DNA of 38,476 nt from contig JAKSTU010000023.1 in the NCBI GenBank assembly GCA_024402435.1, forward strand, positions 1 through 38,476, given 5' to 3'. This document shows positions 7,191 through 14,574 of this stretch, in pieces. The notes under the pieces are model-generated. The model saw nothing but the letters and a program-made list of their open reading frames with translations. It was not told where the DNA came from and ran no database searches. Both the position numbers and the translations under genes were made by a program. The DNA comes from Treponemataceae bacterium (GTDB lineage Bacteria > Spirochaetota > Spirochaetia > Treponematales > Treponemataceae). Position 1 is the stretch's first letter; each line of letters begins with the position of its first letter.

Positions 7191-7218
7191 TTGACTTTTA
7201 GTCATTTATATATATAAT
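7191..7218 (+). promoter_or_regulatory. Promoter of the membrane-protein/XRE pair
   Basis: TTGACT (7191-7196) and TATAAT (7213-7218) are separated by 16 nt, a strong sigma-70-type match. The predicted leader to ATG 7292 is about 67 nt and contains a hairpin. Confidence 0.7.
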
Positions 7219-7234
7219 CAGGTTAAAGTTCATA

Positions 7235-7275
7235 AGGAAGCGGCAACAACTCCCGGGATCTGTACACCGCTTCCT
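7235..7275 (+). promoter_or_regulatory. Leader hairpin ahead of the ribosome site
   Basis: AGGAAGCGG (7235-7243) pairs perfectly with CCGCTTCCT (7267-7275), a 9-bp stem with a 23-nt loop. It ends about 5 nt before the AGGAGA site of the gene at 7292. It could shape translation or mRNA stability. No known riboswitch class is recognised. Confidence 0.6.
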
Positions 7276-7291
7276 GCAACAGGAGATTCGT

Positions 7292-7801
7292 ATGTCAAAT
7301 ATTGTTGTTTTTTGTGCAAGTGTTTTGGTTTGTCTTGGCGTAACCATCTGGGCCCTGTTCTGGGAAAAGAAGACAAATGACGGCGGCGCCGATGAACGTC
7401 AGAAAATCGTCAACGGCCGGTGCGGAAACTACAGTTTCTACACAATGATGTTCATCAACGGCGTAAGTTATCTGGCAGCTACAAGATTAAAACTTCCGGT
7501 CAATCTGAACATAATGTTTCTCGTTTCAATCCTTTTCGGCGGAATGACTTATACATTATGCGGAATCTGGAAAGACGCCCTTTTCACAAAAATGTGGACA
7601 AAGAAAAAATGGATCATAGTGCTGTGCCTCTGGCTTTTCCTGATTTTTTACACCTCATTGGGTTACATCAGAAAAGGAATTGTCGACAGCCTGGTCCTTT
7701 CCATCACAGAAACTGTATTATTGATTGTCGTCCTGATTAATCTTGCTGCAAAAACATTATATGATAGAAGACAGGCAAAACTGGACGCACAGGAAGAATA
7801 A
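7292..7801 (+). CDS. Four-helix membrane protein paired with small XRE regulator
   Basis: A 169-residue integral membrane protein with hydrophobic segments near 3-22, 47-65, 68-87 or so, 106-124 and 130-150. No enzymatic motif is seen and I do not recognise a named family. It has a clear AGGAGA site before ATG 7292. Its stop codon overlaps the start of the XRE gene (TAATG), so the two are translationally coupled. Such pairs of a small membrane protein with a 60-70-residue Cro-like regulator are common in Gram-positives and in other gut bacteria. The membrane protein may sense something for, or be regulated with, the DNA-binding partner. Confidence 0.8.
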   Translation: MSNIVVFCASVLVCLGVTIWALFWEKKTNDGGADERQKIVNGRCGNYSFYTMMFINGVSYLAATRLKLPVNLNIMFLVSILFGGMTYTLCGIWKDALFTKMWTKKKWIIVLCLWLFLIFYTSLGYIRKGIVDSLVLSITETVLLIVVLINLAAKTLYDRRQAKLDAQEE

Positions 7802-7995
7802 TGAAGAATCTTAAATTAAAAGCTGCACGTGCATTAAAAGACATGTCTCAGGAAGATCTTGCAAAGGCAGTTGATGTTTCAAGACAGACAATCAATGCAA
7901 TAGAAAAAGGTGATTATAATCCTACGATCAATCTGTGCATTGCTTTGTGCAAAGTTTTGGGCGTAACACTGAACGACCTGTTCTGGGAAGAATAA
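7801..7995 (+). CDS. Small XRE-family regulator
   Basis: A 64-residue protein that is almost entirely a Cro/CI helix-turn-helix: MSQEDLAKAVDVSRQTINAI forms helices 2-3, followed by EKGDYNPTINLCIALCKVLG and the usual LNDLFW ending. This compact type acts as a dimeric DNA-binding protein. It is coupled to the upstream membrane protein by a one-base overlap. A probable target is its own promoter region, where direct repeats and a leader hairpin lie; this is an inference. A bidirectional terminator follows at 8072-8115. Confidence 0.88.
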   Translation: MKNLKLKAARALKDMSQEDLAKAVDVSRQTINAIEKGDYNPTINLCIALCKVLGVTLNDLFWEE

Positions 7996-8071
7996 GCCCC
8001 GCACTCCGATGCCGAGCCCGTTCTCCGAAACCGCACCGGTCCCGATCAAATCCGCACTTTCTGCAAAGCAC

Positions 8072-8115
8072 AAAAAAAAAGCCGTTGTCTGAGTTTTCCC
8101 AAACAACGGCTTTTT
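8072..8115. terminator. Bidirectional intrinsic terminator between XRE gene and pflB
   Basis: A-run plus GCCGTTGT (8081-8088) pairs with ACAACGGC (8103-8110) plus T-run. The stem is 13 bp including the A/T tract, with T-tracts on both strands, so it serves the plus-strand XRE unit and the minus-strand pflB gene. Confidence 0.9.
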
Positions 8116-8183
8116 CATCTGCAATTGATGACTCAGTGCCCTGAAACTTCCGCTTCAAGGCACTTTTCAGCAGTGTCGTTCAA

Positions 8184-10478
8184 TTACATCTGCTCGTGGC
8201 AAGTACGAGCAATAACATCGTCCTGCTGTTCTTTTGTCAGGTTGATGAAGCGTACTGCATATCCTGAAACACGAACTGTAAAGTTTGCATATTCAGGTTT
8301 GTCAGGATGAGCCTGGCAGTCTTTCAGTTTGTCAACACCGAATACGTTAACGTTCAGGTGGTGTGCATCCTGTGAGAAGTAACCGTCAAGGATTGTAACC
8401 AGTTTTTCTGCACGTTCTTCGTCGTTGTGTCCCAGAGCTGCAGGGTTCATTGTCTGTGTATTGGAAATACCGTCCAGAGCGTACTCGTAAGGTACTTTTG
8501 CTACAGAGTTCAATGAAGCAAGCAGACCGTTCTTTTCTGCACCGTAAGCGGGGTTAGCACCGGGTGAGAAAGGAGCACCTGCAGGGCGTCCGTTAGGCAG
8601 AGCACCTGTTGCTTTTCCGTAAACAACGTTTGAAGTAATTGTCAGGATTGAACAAGTAGGTTCTGCATCGCGGTATGTGTGGTGCTTGCGGATCTTTGTC
8701 ATGAAGTTCTTGAGCAACCATACTGCAATGTCGTCTGCGCGGTCATCATCGTTACCATAACGGGGGAAGTCGCCTTCCGGTACGAATTCTTTTGCAAGAC
8801 CTTTTTCATCGCGGATAACTTTAACTTTTGCATATTTGATTGCAGAAAGTGAGTCAACAACGTGGCTGAAACCGGCAATACCAGTTGCGAATGTGCGGCG
8901 AGCGTTGGTGTCCATAAGAGCCAGCTCAGCTGCTTCGTAGTAGTATTTGTCGTGCATGTAGTGGATTGCGTTCAGTGTATTTACATACAGACCTGCCAGC
9001 CACTCAAGCATGATGTCGTATTTTTTCATTACTTCATCGTAATCAAGATATTCAGAAGTAATAGGTGTGATTGAAGGTCCTACCTGAACATAAGGTGTAA
9101 GTCCGCAACCTTCGTCTTTACCACCGTTGATGGCGTACAGAAGAGCTTTTGCCAGGTTGGCGCGAGCACCGAAGAACTGGAGTTCTTTACCTGTCTGTGT
9201 TGCAGAAACACAGCAGCAGATTGAATAGTCATCACCCCAGATCGGGCGCATCAGGTTATCGTTCTCATACTGGATTGATGATGTTGTAACAGAAATAAAT
9301 GATGCATATTTGCGGAATGCTTTGGGCAGTCTCTGTGAGTACAGAACTGTCAGGTTTGGCTCCGGAGCGGGTGACAGGTTTTCAAGTGTGTGCAGGATGC
9401 GGTAGTCGTTCTTTGTAACCATGTGGCGTCCGTCGATTCCCAGACCGGCAACTTCGATTGTTGCCCAGATGGGGTCACCGGAGAACAGCTGGTTGTAAGA
9501 GTCGATACGTGCAAAGCGTACCATGCGGAACTTCATGATCATGTGGTCAACCAGTTCCTGAGCTTTCTCTTCTGTCAGAACACCGTTCTTGATATCGCGT
9601 TCAATGTAGATGTCAAGGAATGTTGAGATACGGCCGACTGACATTGCAGCACCGTTCTGTGTTTTGATTGCAGCCAGATAACCGAAGTACAGCCACTGGA
9701 AAGCTTCTTTTGCTGTCTTTGCAGGTTTTGAAATGTCAAAGCCGTAAGAAGCAGCCATAACTTTCATTGCTTTCAGGCATTTGATCTGCTCAGCAACTTC
9801 TTCACGCAGACGGATTACTTCGTCTGTCATTGTTCCGTCACCGATGTTTGCAAAATCTTTCTGTTTCTGCTCGATAAGGTAGTCAATACCGTACAGAGCA
9901 ACACGGCGGTAGTCACCTACGATGCGTCCGCGTCCGTATGTGTCCGGCAGACCTGTCAGGATGTGAGCTTTGCGGGCTGCACGAATCTCGGGAGTGTAAA
10001 CATCAAAAACAGCATCTGAGTGTGTTTTGTGGTACTCTGTAAAGATTTTGTGGAGTTCTTTGTTTGATTCATAGCCGTACATCTGTGTTGACTGCTCGGC
10101 CATTTTGATTCCACCAAAAGGCATGAAAGCTCTTTTGAGGGGTTTGTCTGTCTGAAGACCTACAACCTGTTCCAGGTCTTTGAGTTCTTCTGAAATATAA
10201 CCGGGTTTGTGTGCGTTGATTCCGGTTACAATGTCTGTGTCCATGTCAAGAACACCGGAGCGTTCTTTTCCGTCAAGACCGACTGCTTTTTTTGTGTGTT
10301 CAGCGCGCTGCAGTTTCAGCAGTTCGTCGAAAAGTTTCTGTGTTGCTTCTGTAGGACCTGCCAAGAAGCTTGAATCACCGTCGTAGGGTGTGTAGTTGTT
10401 CTGGATAAAGTCGCGGACGTCAACTTCATCACGCCATTTGCGACCTTCAAATCCGTTCCATTCTTCTTTCTGGATCAT
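8184..10478 (-). CDS. pflB: Pyruvate formate-lyase (formate C-acetyltransferase)
   Basis: The 764-residue glycyl-radical enzyme converts pyruvate and CoA to acetyl-CoA and formate in mixed-acid fermentation. The active-site cysteines lie in [10 protein letters not shown] (about C421-C423), followed by the family block [20 protein letters not shown]. The glycyl-radical motif RVSGYAVRF places the radical at about G739. The start ATG 10478 ([10 protein letters not shown]) was chosen over an 831-residue extension because it has an AGAGG site, matches the usual PFL N-terminus, and the longer form would run through the promoter. The predicted leader is about 120 nt. No activase gene (pflA) is next to it, so activation must come from elsewhere. 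Confidence 0.97.
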   Translation of the reverse strand: MIQKEEWNGFEGRKWRDEVDVRDFIQNNYTPYDGDSSFLAGPTEATQKLFDELLKLQRAEHTKKAVGLDGKERSGVLDMDTDIVTGINAHKPGYISEELKDLEQVVGLQTDKPLKRAFMPFGGIKMAEQSTQMYGYESNKELHKIFTEYHKTHSDAVFDVYTPEIRAARKAHILTGLPDTYGRGRIVGDYRRVALYGIDYLIEQKQKDFANIGDGTMTDEVIRLREEVAEQIKCLKAMKVMAASYGFDISKPAKTAKEAFQWLYFGYLAAIKTQNGAAMSVGRISTFLDIYIERDIKNGVLTEEKAQELVDHMIMKFRMVRFARIDSYNQLFSGDPIWATIEVAGLGIDGRHMVTKNDYRILHTLENLSPAPEPNLTVLYSQRLPKAFRKYASFISVTTSSIQYENDNLMRPIWGDDYSICCCVSATQTGKELQFFGARANLAKALLYAINGGKDEGCGLTPYVQVGPSITPITSEYLDYDEVMKKYDIMLEWLAGLYVNTLNAIHYMHDKYYYEAAELALMDTNARRTFATGIAGFSHVVDSLSAIKYAKVKVIRDEKGLAKEFVPEGDFPRYGNDDDRADDIAVWLLKNFMTKIRKHHTYRDAEPTCSILTITSNVVYGKATGALPNGRPAGAPFSPGANPAYGAEKNGLLASLNSVAKVPYEYALDGISNTQTMNPAALGHNDEERAEKLVTILDGYFSQDAHHLNVNVFGVDKLKDCQAHPDKPEYANFTVRVSGYAVRFINLTKEQQDDVIARTCHEQM

Positions 10479-10604
10479 TTGTAAAACCTCTTGAAAATTT
10501 CTAGATTTCTCTGTGGCCTCGGCAGCCTGAAAAAAATCTTCCGAATGTATTTGGTAAATTATCGTTCCGTAACACAGAACGGTATCTCCAACCCTGTTTA
10601 TCTT

Positions 10605-10633
10605 ACTATACTCCCAAAGGGGAGAAAAATCAA
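10605..10633 (-). promoter_or_regulatory. pflB promoter
   Basis: On the minus strand TTGATT (10633-10628) and TATAGT (10610-10605) are 17 nt apart. Transcription would start near 10598, about 120 nt before the pflB ATG. The leader contains a short inverted repeat (CGTTC/GAACG) near 10564-10583. Confidence 0.6.
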
Positions 10634-10642
10634 CTGAAAAAA

Positions 10643-10657
10643 TTAGAACAATTCTAA
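10643..10657. promoter_or_regulatory. Short palindrome upstream of pflB promoter
   Basis: TTAGAA-CAA-TTCTAA, perfect 6-nt arms, 10 bp upstream of the pflB -35 box and about 30 bp upstream of the divergent methyltransferase's -35 box. A regulator-binding site is possible; no known consensus is claimed. Confidence 0.4.
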
Positions 10658-10686
10658 ATTTCAGCAAAAAAGCCTTCACAAGAAAA

Positions 10687-10715
10687 TTGCAAAAAACAAA
10701 GAATACTCTTATACT
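10687..10715 (+). promoter_or_regulatory. Leaderless-type promoter of the methyltransferase gene
   Basis: TTGCAA (10687-10692), 17-nt spacer, TATACT (10710-10715), then 7 nt to ATG 10723. Transcription is expected to begin at or beside the start codon. No ribosome site is present. Confidence 0.7.
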
Positions 10716-10722
10716 GAATTCT

Positions 10723-11451
10723 ATGGATTATATACATAACATAATAGAATACTATGATGAATTGTACCCTGTAAGTGAAGATCAAAAAAAGTTGTTTTCA
10801 GAACTGATCGGAGAAAGAATGCCGGCCCGGATACTTCGGGTAGGATGTTCAACAGGATTTTTTGAACACCAGCTTGCAAGAGCCGGTCATGATGTTACCG
10901 GAATCGAAACTTCCAAGGAAATGATTGAAACCGCCAGCAGACGAAGACGCATGCCCAACACTGCAATCCGGTTTTTCCAGATGTCAACAATCGAGATGAC
11001 CCGTTTTTTGGGGAAAAAGTTCTACAACGTAATTTCCTGCCTCAACGACAAACTCCTGTTTGTCCACGACAGAACACTGATGCGCAAATTCTTCTACGAC
11101 TGCAAAAGCCTTCTTGCTGACGAGGGACACGTTCTTCTGCAGATTCCCAACTTCAGCAGCGTCCCTGAACACGGCACCATAAGGCTGCCTGTGCGTGAAA
11201 GCATAAGAGTTCGGCTTGATACAAGCATTGAAATGCAGGAATCCGGCGAAGGACTCATGACACAGACTCTGGACCACAGCGGAACAAAGCCGCTTCCGGT
11301 TCTGAAAGATGTTGCGGTCTTTCCGCTTACAAAAAATGAGATTGAAAGCTTTTCAAAAGAAGCGGGCTTTACAAGCGTAGAGTTTTTCGCTGATTACGCA
11401 AAAAATCCCCTCCTGCCCGAAAGCCCTTACCTTCTTGCAATTCTTTCCTGA
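10723..11451 (+). CDS. Class I SAM-dependent methyltransferase
   Basis: A 242-residue protein with a Rossmann-type methyltransferase fold. SAM-binding motif I is [20 protein letters not shown] at about 37-56. The acidic end of strand 2 follows ([10 protein letters not shown]), and post-motif strands are [12 protein letters not shown] and [10 protein letters not shown]. The catalytic target is not predictable. Family members methylate small molecules, quinones, tRNA or proteins. The start was set at ATG 10723 because the promoter's -35 box occupies the upstream in-frame TTG at 10687 and the -10 box lies 7 nt before this ATG. It is divergent from pflB and ends 5 nt from the convergent RicT gene with no terminator between them. 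Confidence 0.85.
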   Translation: MDYIHNIIEYYDELYPVSEDQKKLFSELIGERMPARILRVGCSTGFFEHQLARAGHDVTGIETSKEMIETASRRRRMPNTAIRFFQMSTIEMTRFLGKKFYNVISCLNDKLLFVHDRTLMRKFFYDCKSLLADEGHVLLQIPNFSSVPEHGTIRLPVRESIRVRLDTSIEMQESGEGLMTQTLDHSGTKPLPVLKDVAVFPLTKNEIESFSKEAGFTSVEFFADYAKNPLLPESPYLLAILS

Positions 11452-11456
11452 AAAAA

Positions 11457-12383
11457 TCAGTCTATATGCCAGCGGCCGTCCTTGTGCTTGAAGCGCGAAA
11501 CTGCAATTTCAAGCAGGCGGCCGTCTTCTCCGGACATTTTCACCATTTTTGACAAAGGATTCACTTCTGTGATTCGGAAGTTGGTTCCGTCGTAGTAAAT
11601 GCGGACTCCTTCATTGGGAAGGTTTTTGCGCGCTTCAGAATACCATTCGTGTTCATAGGAAAGGCAGCACAGAAGACGTCCGCACTGTCCGGAAATCTTC
11701 ATGGAATTGAGAGACAGATTCTGATCTTTTGCCATACGGATTGAAACCGGCTTGAGTTTGTCGGAAACCGAATGGCAGCAATAAGGACGGCCGCACACGC
11801 CCAAGCCGCCTGTAATCCTTGATTCGTCACGCACCCCGATCTGACGCAGCTCGATACGCATTTTGAAAACCGAAACAAGGTCTTTTACCAGTTCGCGGAA
11901 GTCCACACGGTTTTCCGCACTGAAAAAGAACAGAACTTTGGGTTCTTCAAGCAGATAGTGTGTGGCAATCAGCTTCATGTCCAGCTTGTGGTCAGCAACT
12001 TTTTCCTGAAAAACCTTGAATGCTTCTTTCTCCTTCTGACGGAAATCTTCGGCTTTTGCAAGATCCTCAGCAGAAGCTTTGCGCTCAATGGTGATTACGT
12101 CAGAAGGCCGGATTCCCACCGGACAGTTTACTTTGCCCATTACAAGCGCCAGATCCTTTCCGTAACGGGTCGGAATTATTACCTGATCCCCGCCGCGGAA
12201 TTCCTGGTTCCCGTTGACCGTGGCATAAACGCCTTCACTTGAATACTCAAGTTTAAGCCGGTACAAAGGAGACGGAAAGACAAAGCTGCTTTCATCAAGT
12301 TCTTCATCTGCATCGTCTTCAAGAGAGGACAAATCCTCCTGAGAAGAATATTTGTCTATATCGTTTTCAAAAACATCACTCAT
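11457..12383 (-). CDS. ricT: PSP1-domain protein, RicT/YaaT homologue
   Basis: A 308-residue protein with the PSP1 C-terminal domain. Two cysteine clusters characteristic of RicT (GLGVCGRPYCC and GQCGRLLCCLSYE, about 220-265) are intact. In Bacillus subtilis RicT belongs to the Fe-S-containing Y-complex that affects RNase Y-dependent mRNA maturation and development. In spirochaetes its role is not defined and RicA/RicF are not seen here. An acidic N-terminal tail of about 45 residues precedes the conserved part. Start ATG 12383 has a GAGGA site. It lies 81 nt downstream of yaaR on the same strand; the gap contains a small hairpin (GCCGT/ACGGC). Confidence 0.9.
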   Translation of the reverse strand: MSDVFENDIDKYSSQEDLSSLEDDADEELDESSFVFPSPLYRLKLEYSSEGVYATVNGNQEFRGGDQVIIPTRYGKDLALVMGKVNCPVGIRPSDVITIERKASAEDLAKAEDFRQKEKEAFKVFQEKVADHKLDMKLIATHYLLEEPKVLFFFSAENRVDFRELVKDLVSVFKMRIELRQIGVRDESRITGGLGVCGRPYCCHSVSDKLKPVSIRMAKDQNLSLNSMKISGQCGRLLCCLSYEHEWYSEARKNLPNEGVRIYYDGTNFRITEVNPLSKMVKMSGEDGRLLEIAVSRFKHKDGRWHID

Positions 12384-12464
12384 AACTATATCCTCAAAGC
12401 CGTATCCGAACACGGCCGATAAAAATCACTCAGTCAAAACCATTCTATCATGAAAAACAGAGAG

Positions 12465-12986
12465 TTAGGAAGTCAAATCCACCAAAAGCCCGTTGATTTC
12501 ATCCAGTTTGGAAAGCATCTTCAGCTGGTCCGCCTGATTGAGCAGAACATCCCGGGCCAGTTCCTCAAGTTTTTCATTCACCAGTCTGATTACATACTGC
12601 TTTTTGCCCCTTGGCCGCCGTGCAGTCGGACTGATTATCACTTCTTCTACATCATAAGAGCGGCTTTCTACAAATTTCAGGAACTGGGAAACTTTCTGCC
12701 GGTAAGCCGCAAACTGTTCTGCAGTGGGAGCATGACGCAGTTCGTCGCCGGCCATCGTAGTCTGATCCAAAAGGTATGCAACCGCATCATCTTCCGACAT
12801 TCCCGCAATTTCCGGCGGCATGCCCTCCTGAGCTTCCAGTTCAGGTTCCGACTTTTTGAGCATGTCCGTAAAACGCGTTTTAAGCGTTTTCGTTTTTTCC
12901 GTGCGGTTCTGATTTTTCTTTGCTTCGTTTGCAGCTGCGTAATTTGCAGCAAAATTGGCATAATCCGGAGGCAGCGACTGAATCAT
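12465..12986 (-). CDS. yaaR: YaaR-like (DUF327) protein
   Basis: A 173-residue protein whose second half matches the DUF327/YaaR pattern: FLKFVESRSYDVEEVI, RRPRGKKQYVIRLVNEKLEE and the terminal KLDEINGLLVDL. The function of the family is unknown. The first ~75 residues are low-complexity and charged. In Bacillus, yaaR lies near yaaT/ricT with holB between. Here the same two families are adjacent without holB. It starts 6 nt after the bactofilin stop with no clear ribosome site, suggesting coupling. The family call rests on motif recollection and is moderately strong. Confidence 0.75.
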   Translation of the reverse strand: MIQSLPPDYANFAANYAAANEAKKNQNRTEKTKTLKTRFTDMLKKSEPELEAQEGMPPEIAGMSEDDAVAYLLDQTTMAGDELRHAPTAEQFAAYRQKVSQFLKFVESRSYDVEEVIISPTARRPRGKKQYVIRLVNEKLEELARDVLLNQADQLKMLSKLDEINGLLVDLTS

Positions 12987-12992
12987 ATTAAG

Positions 12993-13418
12993 TTAGTTTG
13001 CCGTCCCGGTAATAATGGCCTTTGAACGCACTGCCTTAAAATCCTTGAGTTTCTCAACAGCATCCTCAAATTCCTGATCATCAGAAATATTGATGCACTG
13101 TCCGTGCAGAATGCAGTTTGTCTCAAGATTCAGCTTCTTTGTCATTACATCGCCCATTACTGAGGACGAAGCCATAAGCTTTATGCTCTCAGGCGCATAG
13201 ACATCGCCTTCAATTATTCCGCCGACAATCGCCGCCAATGCAGTAACATTTCCGCGTATGCGGGCCTTTTCGCCGATAATGATCCGTCCTGTGGTCTCAA
13301 GGTTACCGTCAATGTCCCCGTCAACACGGACAAAGCCTGCAATGCGCAGATCACCTGAAATGAACGCTTCGGGGCCGATTATTGTATTTATGGAAATATC
13401 GTCGGTAAAAATCGCCAT
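12993..13418 (-). CDS. Bactofilin
   Basis: A 141-residue protein with the right-handed beta-helix repeat pattern of bactofilins (INTIIGPEAFISGDLRIAGF, VDGDIDGNLETTGRIIIGEK, GDVYAPESIKLMASSSVMGD). Bactofilins polymerise into nucleotide-free cytoskeletal filaments and often position cell-wall enzymes. The length is typical. It sits 14 nt downstream of an M23 peptidase, a pairing seen in many bacteria, so a role in cell shape is a reasonable inference. In spirochaetes bactofilins influence the helical body, as known for Leptospira. Start ATG 13418 has a GAGGA site. Confidence 0.92.
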   Translation of the reverse strand: MAIFTDDISINTIIGPEAFISGDLRIAGFVRVDGDIDGNLETTGRIIIGEKARIRGNVTALAAIVGGIIEGDVYAPESIKLMASSSVMGDVMTKKLNLETNCILHGQCINISDDQEFEDAVEKLKDFKAVRSKAIITGTAN

Positions 13419-13432
13419 TGATCTGTCCTCAA

Positions 13433-14452
13433 CTATTGGGTCAGTTTGATGTTGATGTAGTTCATGGGGTCAACAACCTCTGAACCGATATGAACTTCAT
13501 AATGCAAGTGGGCGCCGGTTGCAACACCGGTGTCTCCCAAATAGCCGATTACGTCACCCTGAGAAACCGTCTGTCCGCGTTTTACGGTGGAAGAATTCAT
13601 ATGTGCATAACGGGTGTAGTATCCGTATTTGTGCTGGATGATTACGTAATTTCCGAAACTTTCGTCATAAGTTACGGTTACGACGCGGCCGTTTGCAGTG
13701 GCAATGATCGGGTCTCCGCTTCGCCATGTGGAAAAGTCCAGTCCCTTGTGGATGTACCATTTTCCTGTAATGGGATGTTCGTTCTGACCGAAAAGCATGG
13801 AAATATGACCTACACCGCCCCGCAAGGGCCAGATTGAAGGAATGTCGGAGAAAATTTCACCCTGGGCTTCGAACATGCGTCCCAGCTGGGCAATCGGCTG
13901 AACGGTTCCTTCAAGATAAGTGGTCAGCTGTCTGATGTCGGCAGTTTCGCGGACAGTTCCCTGAGTAAAATCCTGAATGTCAAAAAGAGAAGACAAATCT
14001 CCGCTCTGTACGGAACTCTGGTTTGAGACAGACTGGCCAATTCCCATGAGAGCAAGGGATTCGTTGAGCGCTTCCTGAAAAGTCTTTGCAGTCTGAAGAA
14101 GATGATTGTTTTCAGTACGGAGTTCATCAAGACTTGCCAGAGTCTGCCGGTTTTCTTCCATAAGGCGTGTAATTTCAGCCTGAGAAGCCGCACTTTTGAC
14201 ATTGATGAAGAAGAAGGAAGTAACAATGCCCACAACAAGGACAATTCCCAATGTCAGAGAAAAAATGTTCGTCTGAAAGTTGACCACTTTACTCTGAGAA
14301 TGAGGAACAATCATTATTGTAAGTTTGCGGTCGCAGAATTTTATTATGGCAACGAAAAAATGCCCGATTCCTTTAAAAAATTTTCCGATAAAACCGAGAA
14401 TTGCCAAAGGTACTCTGTGCTTGCCGCGCCGGTATCCGTTTTTTTGAGCCAC
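13433..14452 (-). CDS. Membrane-anchored M23-family metallopeptidase
   Basis: A 339-residue protein. A basic cytoplasmic tail of about 60 residues is followed by one transmembrane segment near 63-84 (SLTLGIVLVVGIVTSFFFIN). A periplasmic coiled coil comes next (ITRLMEENRQTLASLDELRT), then the LytM/M23 domain from about 205. The zinc ligands are in WYIHKGLDFS (H and D) and the HLHYEVHIG motif, so it should be an active peptidoglycan endopeptidase. The start is GTG 14452, preceded by TTGAGGAAA at 6-nt spacing. The TTG at 14464 lies inside that ribosome site and was rejected. It is the first gene of the unit M23 - bactofilin - yaaR (and perhaps ricT). Confidence 0.93.
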   Translation of the reverse strand: MAQKNGYRRGKHRVPLAILGFIGKFFKGIGHFFVAIIKFCDRKLTIMIVPHSQSKVVNFQTNIFSLTLGIVLVVGIVTSFFFINVKSAASQAEITRLMEENRQTLASLDELRTENNHLLQTAKTFQEALNESLALMGIGQSVSNQSSVQSGDLSSLFDIQDFTQGTVRETADIRQLTTYLEGTVQPIAQLGRMFEAQGEIFSDIPSIWPLRGGVGHISMLFGQNEHPITGKWYIHKGLDFSTWRSGDPIIATANGRVVTVTYDESFGNYVIIQHKYGYYTRYAHMNSSTVKRGQTVSQGDVIGYLGDTGVATGAHLHYEVHIGSEVVDPMNYINIKLTQ

Positions 14453-14479
14453 TACTTTCCTCAATAAAAAGTTTGTGGA

Positions 14480-14508
14480 AGTATACCTTACCTTTTTTTT
14501 TAAGACAA
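14480..14508 (-). promoter_or_regulatory. Promoter of the M23-bactofilin operon
   Basis: On the minus strand TTGTCT (14508-14503) and TATACT (14485-14480) are separated by exactly 17 nt with an A9 tract in the spacer. The leader is about 20 nt to GTG 14452. Confidence 0.7.
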
Positions 14509-14539
14509 TACCGAAAACACCCTGACAAAAATCCCATTA

Positions 14540-14568
14540 TTGTATATAAGCCTTCAAATCACTATAAT
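14540..14568 (+). promoter_or_regulatory. Leaderless-type purL promoter
   Basis: TTGTAT (14540-14545), 17-nt spacer, TATAAT (14563-14568), 6 nt, then ATG 14575. No ribosome site is present. It lies back to back with the M23 promoter, with about 31 bp between the two -35 boxes. Confidence 0.75.
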
Positions 14569-14574
14569 GACGGA

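Noticed and set aside
9390..9626. Small plus-strand frames inside pflB
   Set aside because: Shadows of the conserved PFL coding frame without ribosome sites.
10479..10679. 831-residue pflB with an N-terminal extension
   Set aside because: The extension runs through the pflB promoter, has no ribosome site and does not match PFL proteins. ATG 10478 has both.
10687..10722. TTG start for the methyltransferase
   Set aside because: This TTG is the first half of the -35 box, and the -10 box at 10710 would not be transcribed. ATG 10723 was chosen.
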